Source: Streptomyces rubradiris
Lineage (GTDB): Bacteria > Actinomycetota > Actinomycetes > Streptomycetales > Streptomycetaceae
Assembly: GCF_016860525.1 (NCBI RefSeq)
Contig: NZ_BNEA01000015.1
Location: 2,666,001-2,730,000, forward strand
Direction of reading: 5' to 3'
DNA length: 64,000 nucleotides
Shown here: positions 47,952 through 57,338 of the stretch, piece by piece
How positions within the stretch are numbered: the first letter of the stretch is position 1
How the letters are laid out: the number at the start of each line of letters is the position of its first letter
Made by a program: the position numbers and the translations under genes
The notes under the pieces: model-generated
What the model was told of the DNA's origin: nothing
Database searches by the model: none
What the model saw: only the letters and a program-made list of their open reading frames with translations

Positions 47952-49010
47952 TCAGGCGAGGCCGAGGCGCTCGGCCGCGGTGGCGGCGTCGACCGGGACG
48001 GTGACCGGCTGCGGCGCGCCGGCGACGGCCCAGTCCGGGTCCTTCAGGCCGTTGCCGGTGACCGTGCACACGATGCGCTGGCCCGGGTCGACCCTGCCCT
48101 GCTCGGCGGCCTTGAGCAGACCGGCCACCGAGGCGGCGGAGGCGGGCTCCACGAAGACGCCCTCCTGCGCGGCCAACAGGCGGTAGGCGCGCAGGATCTC
48201 ACGATCCGTCACCTCGTCGATGGCGCCGCCGGACTCGTCCCGGGCGGCCAGCGCGTGGTTCCAGGAGGCGGGGTTGCCGATGCGGATGGCGGTGGCGATG
48301 GTCGACGGGTCCTTGACGACCTCGCCGCGCACGATCGGGGCGCTGCCGGAGGCCTGGAAGCCCCACATCCGGGGGGTACGGGTGGAGACGCCGTCGGCGG
48401 CGTACTCCTTGTAGCCCTTCCAGTAGGCGGTGATGTTGCCCGCGTTGCCGACCGGCAGGACGTGGATGTCGGGCGCGTCGCCGAGCATGTCCACGATCTC
48501 GAAGGCGGCCGTCTTCTGGCCCTCGATCCGCACCGGGTTGACCGAATTCACCAGCGCCACCGGGTAGTTCTCGCTGAGCGAGCGGGCGAGGGTGAGGCAG
48601 TCGTCGAAGTTGCCGTCGACCTGGAGGATCTTCGCGCCGTGCACGAGGGCCTGGCCCATCTTGCCGAGGGCGATCTTGCCCTGCGGCACCAGGACGGCCG
48701 AGACCATGCCGGCCCGCACCGCGTACGCGGCGGCGGAGGCGGAGGTGTTGCCGGTGGAGGCGCAGATGACGGCCTTCGCCCCCTCCTCCTTGGCCTTGCT
48801 GATCGCCATGGTCATGCCGCGGTCCTTGAAGGACCCGGTGGGGTTGGCCCCCTCCACCTTCAGGTGGACCTCGCAGCCCGTGCGCTCGGAGAGCACCTGC
48901 GCGGGCACGAGGGGCGTGCCGCCCTCACGGAGCGTCACGACCGGCGTGGTGTCGGAGACGGGCAGCCGGTCCCGGTACTCCTCGATGATTCCGCGCCACT
49001 GGTGGGTCAT
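47952..49010 (-). CDS. thrC: Threonine synthase
   Basis: This 352-residue PLP enzyme converts phosphohomoserine to threonine. PLP Lys is in [14 protein letters not shown], and the phosphate cup is LPVGNAGN. It lies 6 nt after hom, and its ribosome site AAGGAGAG is formed by the last hom codons, so translation is coupled. Confidence 0.97.
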   Translation of the reverse strand: MTHQWRGIIEEYRDRLPVSDTTPVVTLREGGTPLVPAQVLSERTGCEVHLKVEGANPTGSFKDRGMTMAISKAKEEGAKAVICASTGNTSASAAAYAVRAGMVSAVLVPQGKIALGKMGQALVHGAKILQVDGNFDDCLTLARSLSENYPVALVNSVNPVRIEGQKTAAFEIVDMLGDAPDIHVLPVGNAGNITAYWKGYKEYAADGVSTRTPRMWGFQASGSAPIVRGEVVKDPSTIATAIRIGNPASWNHALAARDESGGAIDEVTDREILRAYRLLAAQEGVFVEPASAASVAGLLKAAEQGRVDPGQRIVCTVTGNGLKDPDWAVAGAPQPVTVPVDAATAAERLGLA

Positions 49011-49016
49011 TGCTGG

Positions 49017-50309
49017 TTACTCTCCTTCAACCCGCATGATGCTGGCGACACCCCGCACGGTGTCGAGCTTGCGCAGTGCCTCGACGGTCCCGGACAGGGA
49101 GGCGTCGGAGGCCCGGTGGGTGACGACGACGAGAGAGGCCTCGCCGTCCTTGCCCTGCTGCCGAACGGTGTCGATGGACACCCCGTGCTCGGCGAAGACG
49201 GTGGCGACCTGGGCGAGCACGCCCGGTTTGTCGGCCACGTCGAGGCTGATGTGGTACCGGGTGACGACGTCGCCCATCGGGGAGACGGTCAGGTCGGCGT
49301 AGGCCGACTCGCCGGGGCCGGTGGCGCCGCTGAGCCGGTTGCGGCAGACGGCGACGAGGTCGCCGAGGACGGCGGAGGCCGTGGGCGAGCCGCCGGCGCC
49401 GGGGCCGTAGAACATCAGCTGCCCGGCGGCGTCGCTCTCCACGAACACGGCGTTGTACGCGCCGCGCACGGAGGCCAGCGGGTGGCTGAGCGGGATCATG
49501 GCGGGGTGCACCCGCGCGGTGACCGACGTCCCGTCCTTGGAGCGCTCGCAGATGGCGAGCAGCTTGATGGTGCAGCCCATCTCCCGGGCGGAGCGGAAGT
49601 CGGCGGCGGTGACCTCGGTCATGCCCTCGCGGTAGACGTCGTCCAGGCGGACGCGCGTGTGGAAGGCGATACCGGCGAGGATGGCGGCCTTGGCGGCGGC
49701 GTCGAAGCCCTCGACGTCGGCGGTCGGATCGGCCTCGGCGTACCCCAGGGCGGTGGCCTCGTCCAGGGCCTCCTGGTAGCCGGCGCCGGTCGAGTCCATC
49801 TTGTCGAGGATGAAGTTGGTCGTGCCGTTGACGATGCCGAGCACCCGGTTGACCTTGTCGCCGGCGAGCGACTCGCGCAGCGGCCGGATCAGCGGGATGG
49901 CACCGGCGACGGCGGCCTCGTAGTAGAGGTCCTTGCCGTTCGCCTCCGCCGCCGCGTGCAGGGCGGCCCCGTCCTGGGCGAGCAGGGCCTTGTTGGCGGA
50001 CACGACGGAGGCGCCGTGCTCGAAGGCGGTGGTGATGAGCGTCCGGGCCGGCTCGATCCCGCCGATGACCTCGACCACCACGTCGATGTCCCCGCGTTTG
50101 ACCAGGGCGGTGGCGTCGGTGGTGACGAGCGCGGGGTCGATGCCCTCGCGGGCCTTGCCGGTACGCCGCACGGCCACGCCGGCGAGCTCGACGGGGGCCC
50201 CGATCCGGGCGGCGAGGTCGTCGGCGTGCGTCGTCATGATGCGCGCCACCTCTGAGCCGACCACTCCACAGCCCAGCAGCGCCACCTTCAGCGGACGCGT
50301 ACGCATCAT
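49017..50309 (-). CDS. hom: Homoserine dehydrogenase
   Basis: This 430-residue enzyme reduces aspartate semialdehyde to homoserine. NAD(P) motif VALLGCGVVGSEV, substrate region VNGTTNFILDKM with catalytic Lys residues, and a C-terminal ACT domain (YHISLDVADKPGVLAQVATVF) that binds threonine for feedback. The first of two adjacent ATGs (MMRTRPLK) follows GAGG. First gene of hom-thrC-thrB, behind lysA. Confidence 0.97.
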   Translation of the reverse strand: MMRTRPLKVALLGCGVVGSEVARIMTTHADDLAARIGAPVELAGVAVRRTGKAREGIDPALVTTDATALVKRGDIDVVVEVIGGIEPARTLITTAFEHGASVVSANKALLAQDGAALHAAAEANGKDLYYEAAVAGAIPLIRPLRESLAGDKVNRVLGIVNGTTNFILDKMDSTGAGYQEALDEATALGYAEADPTADVEGFDAAAKAAILAGIAFHTRVRLDDVYREGMTEVTAADFRSAREMGCTIKLLAICERSKDGTSVTARVHPAMIPLSHPLASVRGAYNAVFVESDAAGQLMFYGPGAGGSPTASAVLGDLVAVCRNRLSGATGPGESAYADLTVSPMGDVVTRYHISLDVADKPGVLAQVATVFAEHGVSIDTVRQQGKDGEASLVVVTHRASDASLSGTVEALRKLDTVRGVASIMRVEGE

Positions 50310-50417
50310 CCGACCTCGTTTCCTCATACCGTCTACGGTTGAACCAGTCTCACTCACCGGACGGGAGTTTCTACCCTTCGTCCGGATCGTGAGACATCCA
50401 TTTCATTTGTACGGGGT

Positions 50418-50464
50418 GGAAGACCGCAGATCTTCCGCTCTTCCGGTCCCCGTCGTTCTCGGGG
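50418..50464 (-). terminator. Double hairpin after lysA
   Basis: CCCCG/CGGGG (50448-50464) and GGAAGA/TCTTCC (50418-50436) follow the lysA stop on the minus strand. They probably separate lysA from hom. Confidence 0.45.
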
Positions 50465-50470
50465 CGTGCG

Positions 50471-51862
50471 TCACCCGACGTCGAGACGCAGGAGGTCGTC
50501 CTCCGTCTCGCGCCGGACGATCACCCGGGCCTCGCCGTCCCGTACGGCCACGACGGGCGGCCGCAGGACGTGGTTGTAGTTGCTGGCCATGGACCGGCAG
50601 TACGCGCCGGTGGCCGGCACGGCGACGAGGTCGCCCGGTGCCAGGTCGGCCGGCAGGAACGCGTCCTTGACCACGATGTCCCCGCTCTCGCAGTGCTTGC
50701 CGACGACCCTGGCGAGCATCGGCTCGGCGTCGGAGGCCCGGGAGACGAGCGCGACGGTGTACTGCGCGTCGTACAGCGCTGTGCGGATGTTGTCCGACAT
50801 GCCGCCGTCGACGGAGACGTAGGTCCGCAGCCCGTCCAGCGGCTTGACCGTGCCGACCTCGTACAGGGTGAAGGCGGTGGGGCCCACGATGGCCCGCCCC
50901 GGCTCGACGGAGATGCGGGGCGTGCGCAGCCGGGCGGCCTCGCACTCGCGGGTGACGATCTCGGTGAGCGCCTTGGCGATCTCGTGCGGCTCGCGGGGGT
51001 CGTCGGCGCTGGTGTAGGCGATGCCGAGGCCGCCGCCGAGGTCGATCTCGGGCAGTTCGACGCCGTGCTCGTCGCGGACGTCCTTCAGCAGGCCGACGAC
51101 CCGGTGGGCGGCGACCTCGAAGCCGGACATGTCGAAGATCTGCGACCCGATGTGCGAGTGGAGCCCGATCAGCTCCAGCCCGTCGAGCTGGAGCGCCCGC
51201 CGCACGGCCTCCGCCGCCTGCCCGCCGGCCAGCGGGATGCCGAACTTCTGGTCCTCGTGGGCGGTGGCGATGAACTCGTGGGTGTGCGCCTCGACGCCCA
51301 CGGTGATCCGGATCTGGACCTTCTGCCGCTTGCCGAGGGACTGCGCGGTGTGGGCGACCCGCGCGATCTCCTGGAAGGAGTCGAGCACGATCCGCCCGAC
51401 ACCGGCCTCCACGGCCCGGCGGATCTCCTCGACGGACTTGTTGTTGCCGTGGAAGGCGATGCGCTCGGCGGGCATCCCCGCGGACAGCGCGGTGGCCAGC
51501 TCGCCACCGGAGCACACATCCAGGTTCAGCCCCTCCTCGTCCAGCCACCGCACGACGGCCCGGGAGAGGAACGCCTTGCCGGCGTAGAACACGTCGGCGT
51601 CCGGACCGAACGCGGTGCGCCAGGCACGCGCGCGGGCGCGGAAGTCGTCCTCGTCCAGGATGTAGGCGGGCGTGCCGAACTCCTCGGCGAGCCGGGTGAC
51701 GGGAATCCCCGCGACACCGACCACGCCGTCGTCGCCGCGCGTGACGGTCTGCGACCACACCTTCCGGTCCAGGGCGTTGAGGTCGGCGGGCGGCGCGGGG
51801 TGGTGGCCCTCGGGCAGGACGTCGGCGTGGCGGGGCCCGGCGGGATGGGCGGAACGGCTCAT
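50471..51862 (-). CDS. lysA: Diaminopimelate decarboxylase
   Basis: This 463-residue fold-type III PLP enzyme makes lysine from meso-DAP. PLP Lys is in [22 protein letters not shown] and EPGRAIVGP bind PLP phosphate and substrate; the C-terminal [14 protein letters not shown] contributes across the dimer. ATG 51862 ([15 protein letters not shown]) matches family length. It lies 53 nt after nrtL, in the arrangement argS-lysA has in corynebacteria. Confidence 0.97.
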   Translation of the reverse strand: MSRSAHPAGPRHADVLPEGHHPAPPADLNALDRKVWSQTVTRGDDGVVGVAGIPVTRLAEEFGTPAYILDEDDFRARARAWRTAFGPDADVFYAGKAFLSRAVVRWLDEEGLNLDVCSGGELATALSAGMPAERIAFHGNNKSVEEIRRAVEAGVGRIVLDSFQEIARVAHTAQSLGKRQKVQIRITVGVEAHTHEFIATAHEDQKFGIPLAGGQAAEAVRRALQLDGLELIGLHSHIGSQIFDMSGFEVAAHRVVGLLKDVRDEHGVELPEIDLGGGLGIAYTSADDPREPHEIAKALTEIVTRECEAARLRTPRISVEPGRAIVGPTAFTLYEVGTVKPLDGLRTYVSVDGGMSDNIRTALYDAQYTVALVSRASDAEPMLARVVGKHCESGDIVVKDAFLPADLAPGDLVAVPATGAYCRSMASNYNHVLRPPVVAVRDGEARVIVRRETEDDLLRLDVG

Positions 51863-51915
51863 GACGTGATTCTCAGGCTCTCTGTCTCTCTCCGGGACGC
51901 ATCTGCTCACGCGCC

Positions 51916-52896
51916 TCAGAGATGTTCGGGTGCGTCGATGCCGAGCAGGGAGAGGCCGCCGGCCAGCACCGTTCCGGCTGCTTCGGCGAGGGCCAGCCGG
52001 GCGCGGTGGGCGGCCGAGGGTTTCTCCTCGCCGACGGGAAGCACGGAAGGCAACAGGGGCAGCACGGCATCGGCGACGGTGACGAGATGCCGGGCGAGCC
52101 GGTCCGGGGCACGGTGGGTGGCGGCCGCGGCGAGGATGCGGGGGTGGTCGGCGAGGGGGGTGAGAAGGGGGGCACCGGTGCCGGTGCGCGGGGGGCCGGG
52201 CTCGGCGGCGAAGCCCAGGCGGGCGGCGTTGCGGCCGAGGGAGCGGACACGGGCGTGGGCGTAGCGGACCCGGAACAGCGGATTGCCCTCACGCTGCACC
52301 AGGTGGTCGGCGGTGATCCGGGGCCGGTCGTGCGGGGCGGGGTGGAGCAGGGCCCACCGGGCGGCGTCGGGCCCGAGCGGCGCGGGGTCCTCCGGGGCGG
52401 GCACGGGCCGCAGGTTGACGGGCTCGCCGTGCTCCACGGTGGCCCGGCCGCCCTGGGTCCCCACGATGCGTACGACGGCGTCGGCGACGGTCTCGGCCCG
52501 CACCTCGTACGGCACCCGGAGCGCGACGACCTGCCCGGCGAGGGCGTCACCGTGCCCGTACCGGGCGCCCTTGTCCCGGATCTCCGCGACCAGCGCGGCC
52601 ACGGGGTCGATCCGCTCCGCGAGCCGGATGTTGAGGAACCCCGGCCCGGTGACGACGACGTCCTCGATCCCGTCGGCCCCGACGAGACGTTCCCGCAGGA
52701 TTCCGGCGACGTGCCGCGGCGGCTGCCCGGCGGCGGGCGCGAGCCGCAGCGCGACGGCGGTGGCGAAGTCCCCGCACCCGCCGGGCCCCGGCTCGGTCAC
52801 CACGACCCGCTCGGGGACGGCCACGCTCAGTTCCCCCTCACCGACAGCACGGCACACCGCGTCCAGCACGGTGCGGGAGAGGTCGGCGGGGGTCAC
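51916..52896 (-). CDS. nrtL: ArgRS-related anticodon-binding protein NrtL
   Basis: This 326-residue paralogue of arginyl-tRNA synthetase lacks the catalytic Rossmann core. The N-terminal additional domain is clear ([40 protein letters not shown]). The sequence then jumps to [10 protein letters not shown] and [25 protein letters not shown], the end of the ArgRS core and start of the DALR anticodon domain. No HIGH or KMSKS motif is present, so it cannot aminoacylate. GTG 52896 is chosen by homology. It stands upstream of lysA and 0.9 kb from tRNA-Arg(CCG). Role unknown. Confidence 0.85.
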   Translation of the reverse strand: MTPADLSRTVLDAVCRAVGEGELSVAVPERVVVTEPGPGGCGDFATAVALRLAPAAGQPPRHVAGILRERLVGADGIEDVVVTGPGFLNIRLAERIDPVAALVAEIRDKGARYGHGDALAGQVVALRVPYEVRAETVADAVVRIVGTQGGRATVEHGEPVNLRPVPAPEDPAPLGPDAARWALLHPAPHDRPRITADHLVQREGNPLFRVRYAHARVRSLGRNAARLGFAAEPGPPRTGTGAPLLTPLADHPRILAAAATHRAPDRLARHLVTVADAVLPLLPSVLPVGEEKPSAAHRARLALAEAAGTVLAGGLSLLGIDAPEHL

Positions 52897-53046
52897 GGGA
52901 CAAGCGTAGGGGAGGAGGGGCCGGGTGGGTGAGCCGGTTATCCGTTCCACGACCTCCGGCAACAGTCCGACGACGGACGGTCACACCTTCGACGGCTTAC
53001 GGTCACGCCTCCGACGACCGACGGTCATGTCTCCGACGGCGGAGGG

Positions 53047-53607
53047 TCAGGGATGGATGCCGTCATGGCTGGGGAGACCGTCGATCTCCTCGGGGGCTTG
53101 CCCGGCCGAGTCCCGCTCGGCCGTCTCACCGTCACCAGGGGCATCACCGGCACCAGCGGCCTTGCCCGGATCCCCGTCTCCCCGATGCGCGTCCACGCCG
53201 GGCCCCTCTCCCCCGGCCGCCGCGCGACTGGTCTTGCGCTCGATGAGGTCCATCACGATCCGGACCAGCTCGGCGGGTTCGAAGGGTTTGGCGAGGAAGG
53301 CGTCCACGCCGAGGTCGAGGCCGGCCTGGACCTCGTACTGCGTGCAGGCGCTGATGATGGCGACGGGCAGGTGGTGCGTACGGGGATCGGCGCGGAGCCG
53401 GGCGGCGGTGCGGATCCCGTCCAGCCGGGGCATGACGACATCGAGCGTCACGACATCGGGCCGCACCTCATGGACCACATCCAGACACTCGGCACCATCG
53501 GCCGCGGTCACGACCTCTAGCCCTTCCAGTTCGAGGTTGACCCTGATCAGCTGCCGGATGACCTTGTTGTCGTCCACAACAAGCACCCGGCCCGAAGCGC
53601 CTGGCAC
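53047..53607 (-). CDS. Single-domain response regulator
   Basis: This 186-residue protein is a CheY-like receiver (residues 5-125: VLVVDDNKVIRQ, phospho-Asp in VVTLDVVMPRLDG, Lys in FLAKPFEP) with a 60-residue Gly/Asp/Glu-rich tail and no output domain. No kinase is adjacent. GTG 53607 lies 6 nt after TACTCT (53619-53614) with no ribosome site, suggesting a leaderless mRNA. It may act by protein contact, as in a phosphorelay. Confidence 0.85.
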   Translation of the reverse strand: MPGASGRVLVVDDNKVIRQLIRVNLELEGLEVVTAADGAECLDVVHEVRPDVVTLDVVMPRLDGIRTAARLRADPRTHHLPVAIISACTQYEVQAGLDLGVDAFLAKPFEPAELVRIVMDLIERKTSRAAAGGEGPGVDAHRGDGDPGKAAGAGDAPGDGETAERDSAGQAPEEIDGLPSHDGIHP

Positions 53608-53727
53608 AAGTCGAGAGTAGGTGCGGACCGGCCACCGCGTCCGGGTTTTCCCCACTTCCGCCCCCTCCAGGGGACCCGCTGATCCCCGCCCCGGGAACCG
53701 GGTTCCTGATCACCCCTCCAGACCTGC

Positions 53728-53733
53728 TAATGT
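53728..53733 (+). promoter_or_regulatory. -10 element of tRNA-Arg promoter
   Basis: TAATGT lies 40 nt before the mature tRNA 5' end, a usual distance. The -35 (near CTGATC) is weak. Confidence 0.4.
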
Positions 53734-53773
53734 TCTACCCGTCGCCGCGAGCGAGAAGCTCAGCGCCCGACAC

Positions 53774-53845
53774 GCCCCCGTAGCTCAGGGGATAGAGCAA
53801 CGGCCTCCGGAGCCGTGTGCGCAGGTTCGAATCCTGCCGGGGGCA
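53774..53845 (+). tRNA. tRNA-Arg (anticodon CCG)
   Basis: The full cloverleaf can be drawn: acceptor GCCCCCG/CGGGGGC, D stem GCTC/GAGC, anticodon stem ACGGC/GCCGT with loop CTCCGGA (anticodon CCG at 53807-53809), T stem GCAGG/CCTGC with loop TTCGAAT, discriminator A. CCA is not encoded. Confidence 0.97.
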
Positions 53846-53861
53846 CCTTGTAAAAGGTGCC
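53842..53861 (+). terminator. Hairpin overlapping the tRNA 3' end
   Basis: GGCACCTT pairs with AAGGTGCC around a 4-nt loop, starting within the last acceptor bases. Confidence 0.6.
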
Positions 53862-54164
53862 TGAAGACCCTGGCCTCAGCTGAAACGCTGAGGCCGGGGT
53901 CTTCGTGCTTGTTCGGGCGTATGCCGTGCGGAGCGGCCGTATGCGGGGTCTGTGGACGAGGCGCGGACGGGACCTTGAAGCGTCGCCGCAGGCGGGGGCC
54001 TGGAGATGGTGAGGACCTACCAGCACTGTGCGACCCCTTTGTCCTGGTGGGCACGGAGGTCACGGACACCGTCGCCGCGAGCACGCCGGTAGTCGCCTGC
54101 GTATGGTCGCGGATCTGCTCCGGCTGTAAGAGATGCCCGCGGGGCAGGACCCCATGGGGTGCTC
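53846..54164. other. 319-nt region between tRNA-Arg and MFS gene
   Basis: It holds the two terminator hairpins after the tRNA. Beyond 53904 I see no gene, no direct repeat of the tRNA 3' end and no integrase remnant. Confidence 0.55.
53863..53904 (+). terminator. Long hairpin after tRNA-Arg
   Basis: An 18-bp stem (53863-53880 with 53887-53904) with a single T-G wobble closes a TGAAAC loop. It is the likely main terminator of the tRNA gene. Confidence 0.75.
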
Positions 54165-55394
54165 TCACCTGGTCGGGGCCTCGGGCGCGTGGGCCGGGGA
54201 CGGGGCCGGCTCCGGGGTCGACCCCGCCGTGCGCATGCGGCCGTAGACGTAGACGCAGCCCGCCAGGGCCAGGTCGGACAGGAGCATGTAGCCGATGGAG
54301 TACGAGGACTTGGCGCTGTAGACGGCGCCCATGACCAGGGGTGGGACGAAGCCGCCCAGGCCGCCTGTCGCGCCGACGATGCCGGTGACGCTGCCCACCT
54401 GGGGCTGGGGGGTGACCCGGGAGACCAGGGCGAAGACCGAGCCGCTGGCCGTGCCGAGGCCCGCCGCCATCAGCAGCAGGCAGACCGTGGCCGTGGGGAC
54501 CAGGACCGGGTCGAAGGACTGGATGACCGCGAGGACCGCCACCAGGCCCAGCGCCCAGGCCGTGACGGTCGCCGGGTGGACGCGGTCCGCCAGCCAGCCG
54601 CCGATGGGCCGGAAGACCACCGTGACCAGGGCGAAGCCGGCCGCCCGGGTGCCGGCGTCGGTGGGGCTGAGGCCGTACCAGGTGCGCAGGTAGGTGGGAA
54701 GGTAGACGCCGAACGCGACGATGCCGCCGAAGCCGATCGCGTAGAGCGCCGACAGTTCCCAGGTGACGCGGAGGCGGGCCGCCTGGGTGAGGCGCGTCGT
54801 CAGGGGGGTCGAGGGGATCTGGCGGCCGGGGCGGTCGTTGATCAGAAAGGCGGCCAGGACGGCGTACACCGCCAAGGCGACCGCCAGGACCAGGAACGGC
54901 AGGTTCTCGCCCCGGTGGTACATGCGCGGGGTGAGGAAGCCGGACAGCGCCACCCCGCCCATGCCCATGCCGAAGACGCCGAGGGCCGCGCCCCGGTGGG
55001 CGGGCGGGAACCAGGAGTTGACCAGCGGCACGCCGATGGCGAACGTCGTGCCGCCGAGGCCGAGGACGAAGCCCACCAGGAGCAGGGCCGCGTACGACGA
55101 CCGGGCCGGGATCAGGAGCAGTACGGGGATGATCGTCAGGGCGCTGGTCAGCGGGAACATCAGGCGGGCGCCGTAGCGGTCGGTGAGCGCCCCGATGGGC
55201 ACGCGGCCGAGCGAGCCGACCAGGACCGGGACCGCGACCAGCAGGGACTGGGCCGAGGCGCCCATGTGCAGCCGTCCGTCGAAGTCGGCCGCGAGCGGGG
55301 CGATCAGATTCCAGGCCCAGAAGGTGAGGGTGAAGCCGACGGTGGCCATGACCAGGTTGCGCCAGGCCGCCGCGGAGGGTCTGTCACCGGTCAT
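54165..55394 (-). CDS. MFS transporter, NarK/nitrate-nitrite porter-like
   Basis: This 409-residue protein has twelve membrane segments. GSLGRVPIGALTDRYGARLMFP is the MFS loop between TM2 and TM3, and the nitrate-type GFVLGLGGTTFAIGVPLVNSWFP and GTASGSVFALVSRVTPQPQVGSVTGIVGATGGLGGF correspond to NarK signature regions. ATG 55394 has GGGAG 9 nt upstream; GTG two codons earlier is too close to it. Likely nitrate/nitrite transport, although no reductase genes are near. Confidence 0.85.
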   Translation of the reverse strand: MTGDRPSAAAWRNLVMATVGFTLTFWAWNLIAPLAADFDGRLHMGASAQSLLVAVPVLVGSLGRVPIGALTDRYGARLMFPLTSALTIIPVLLLIPARSSYAALLLVGFVLGLGGTTFAIGVPLVNSWFPPAHRGAALGVFGMGMGGVALSGFLTPRMYHRGENLPFLVLAVALAVYAVLAAFLINDRPGRQIPSTPLTTRLTQAARLRVTWELSALYAIGFGGIVAFGVYLPTYLRTWYGLSPTDAGTRAAGFALVTVVFRPIGGWLADRVHPATVTAWALGLVAVLAVIQSFDPVLVPTATVCLLLMAAGLGTASGSVFALVSRVTPQPQVGSVTGIVGATGGLGGFVPPLVMGAVYSAKSSYSIGYMLLSDLALAGCVYVYGRMRTAGSTPEPAPSPAHAPEAPTR

Positions 55395-55493
55395 CGTCAC
55401 ACTCCCAGGAGGTCGGCCCGGCCCTGACTGTCCCTCCCCCGGCGACGACTTCCATGGTCGGGGACCGGGGCGCGGTCCGCATCCCGGGGTGTC

Positions 55494-55907
55494 TCAGTCG
55501 CCGTCCGGCGGGGTCCAGGCGGCCACGAGGTCCAGCAGGCCGGGGAAGCGGGCGTTCAGGTCGGCCACCCGGACCTGACTGCGGCGCTCCAGGCCGTACT
55601 GGCGCTGCCGGGTGACGCCCGCCTCGCGCAGGGCCCGGAAGTGGTGGGTCAGCGAGGACTTGGGGCGGTCCAGGCCGAACCAGCCGCAGGTGTGGTCGAA
55701 CTCCTCGGACTCCAGGAGGAGTTTGCGGACGATCCGCAGCCTGAGCGGGTCGCTGAGCGCGCCCAGCACGGTTTCCAGCCTGATGTCGGCGGCGGCCGGT
55801 TCGGGCAGCGGGTCGGGGAGACCGGGGGGCTCCGGCCGCTCCTTCACGCCCACGGCCGGCTGGGTCGCTTCGGTCCTCTGCCCGGTCAACTGCGGCTCCC
55901 CTTTCAC
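55494..55907 (-). CDS. ArsR-family HTH regulator
   Basis: This 137-residue winged-helix protein reads LGALSDPLRLRIVRKLLLESEE, then PKSSLTHHFRALREAGVTRQRQYGLERRSQVR (recognition helix and wing). A disordered Pro-rich N-terminus of about 40 residues is unusual for the family. Few Cys, so probably not a classical metal sensor. GTG 55907 follows AGGAAG; a TTG six codons later after GGGGAG is an alternative. It is divergent from an MFS gene across three 18-bp inverted repeats. Confidence 0.88.
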   Translation of the reverse strand: MKGEPQLTGQRTEATQPAVGVKERPEPPGLPDPLPEPAAADIRLETVLGALSDPLRLRIVRKLLLESEEFDHTCGWFGLDRPKSSLTHHFRALREAGVTRQRQYGLERRSQVRVADLNARFPGLLDLVAAWTPPDGD

Positions 55908-55916
55908 GCACTTCCT

Positions 55917-55982
55917 GTACGACTCTGATCGTACTGCATGCTAAGTTCGACTCCGCTCGTACAAGTACGACTTGACTCGTAC
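55917..55982. promoter_or_regulatory. Three 18-bp operators between arsR-like and MFS genes
   Basis: GTACGA-N6-TCGTAC occurs at 55917-55934 and 55965-55982 perfectly, and at 55945-55962 with one mismatch (GTTCGA). Centres are 28 and 20 bp apart. They fill the 99-nt divergent region and are the likely binding sites of the adjacent regulator. Confidence 0.85.
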
Positions 55983-56006
55983 CGAGGTTCAGGGGAGGAC
56001 TGTGCC

Positions 56007-57263
56007 ATGACGGCGGCGACCGCCGGTGAGCGTGCCCGGGAAGCGGTGGACGGGGGTGAGGCGCCCGTCCGGTGGGTCTGGCTCGCCGCCTGGCCCGTGA
56101 CGGCGGTGTTCGTGCTGTCCAACGCGGCCACCCCGCTGTACGTGCTGTGGCAGCGCGAGATGGGGTTCGGCAGGGGCACGCTGACCGTGGTCTTCGCCTG
56201 TTACGTCGCGGGCCTGCTCGCGTCCCTGCTGATCTGCGGGGTCGTCTCCGACCGGATCGGGCGCAAGCCGGTCCTGCTGCCCGCGCTGGGCCTCGCCCTC
56301 GTCGCCTGCCTGGGCTTCGCGACCGCGGGCGGCGTGGGGGCGCTGATCGCGGCCCGGCTGTGCACCGGCATCGCGGTCGGCGCCGTGGTCTCGGCCGGTA
56401 TGGCCGCGGTGACGGACGTGGCGGGGCCCGCCCGGCGGCGGCTCGCCGCGCTGCTCGCCTCCTGCGCGATGGTGTTCGGGGCGGGGCTGGGGCCGCTGCT
56501 GGCCGGGGTGCTGTCCGAGACGCTGCCCGGACCCACGGTCACCGTGTTCGCGGTGGAGGCGTTGCTGCTGGCGTCGGCCGCGGTGGTCGTGGTCCGGATG
56601 CCGGCGCGCGGTGCTCATGGGGGTCACGGCGGGGGCGGTCGCGATGCCGGGCGGTGGGTGCGGGTGCCCGGGGTGCCGCGCGGCGCCGGATGGCAACTCG
56701 CCCTGGGAACAGCCGTGTTCGCCCCCGGCCTCACCGCCACGTCCTTCGTCCTGTCGCTCGGGCCGTCGTTGCTGGCGGGGTTGCTCGGCACCGGGAGCCG
56801 GATCGTCTCCGGGGCGCTGGCGTTCGCGATGTTCCTGTCCGCCACGGGGGTGCAGTTCGCGGTACGAAGGCTCGGGCGGCGCACGGTGCTGGCCTGCGGC
56901 GCCGGCGCCACCGCCCTCGGCATGGCCGCGCTCCTCACGGCCGTGCACACCGGGTCGGTCGCGGCGCTGGCCGGGGCGGCGCTGCTGGCGGGGGCCGGGC
57001 AGGGGATGGGGCAGCTCGGGGGGCTGTCGCTGCTGAACTCGGCCGTGCCGGGGGCGCGGCTCGCCGAGGCCAACGCGGCGCTGAACGTCGGGGGTTACCT
57101 GCCCGCCGGGCTCCTCCCGGTGAGCGCGGGCTACCTGAGCGACGCGGTGGGCCTCACGACGGGTGCGACGGTCTTCGGCACGGCGCTGGCGGGGCTGGCC
57201 GTGGCGGGGGGCGGGGTGGTGCTGCTCGGACGGCGGCGGGTGTCCTCCCGGACAGCCGCCTGA
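56007..57263 (+). CDS. MFS efflux transporter
   Basis: This 418-residue protein has about twelve membrane segments. TM2-3 loop motif GVVSDRIGRKPVLLPALG; the motif GAGLGPLLAGVLSETLPGP after TM5 marks the drug:H+ antiporter type. ATG 56007 follows GGGGAGGAC. It is controlled, by position, by the divergent ArsR-type protein. Confidence 0.9.
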   Translation: MTAATAGERAREAVDGGEAPVRWVWLAAWPVTAVFVLSNAATPLYVLWQREMGFGRGTLTVVFACYVAGLLASLLICGVVSDRIGRKPVLLPALGLALVACLGFATAGGVGALIAARLCTGIAVGAVVSAGMAAVTDVAGPARRRLAALLASCAMVFGAGLGPLLAGVLSETLPGPTVTVFAVEALLLASAAVVVVRMPARGAHGGHGGGGRDAGRWVRVPGVPRGAGWQLALGTAVFAPGLTATSFVLSLGPSLLAGLLGTGSRIVSGALAFAMFLSATGVQFAVRRLGRRTVLACGAGATALGMAALLTAVHTGSVAALAGAALLAGAGQGMGQLGGLSLLNSAVPGARLAEANAALNVGGYLPAGLLPVSAGYLSDAVGLTTGATVFGTALAGLAVAGGGVVLLGRRRVSSRTAA

Positions 57264-57338
57264 CGACCGGCGCGGGCGGGGGGCGCGAGGGGTGCGGTAC
57301 GACCGTTGCGCCGCCGCCGCGGCACTCCCCCGCACGGA

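Noticed and set aside
53774..54164. Attachment-site duplication (attL/attR) at tRNA-Arg
   Set aside because: No second copy of the tRNA 3' segment and no integrase is present in the window.
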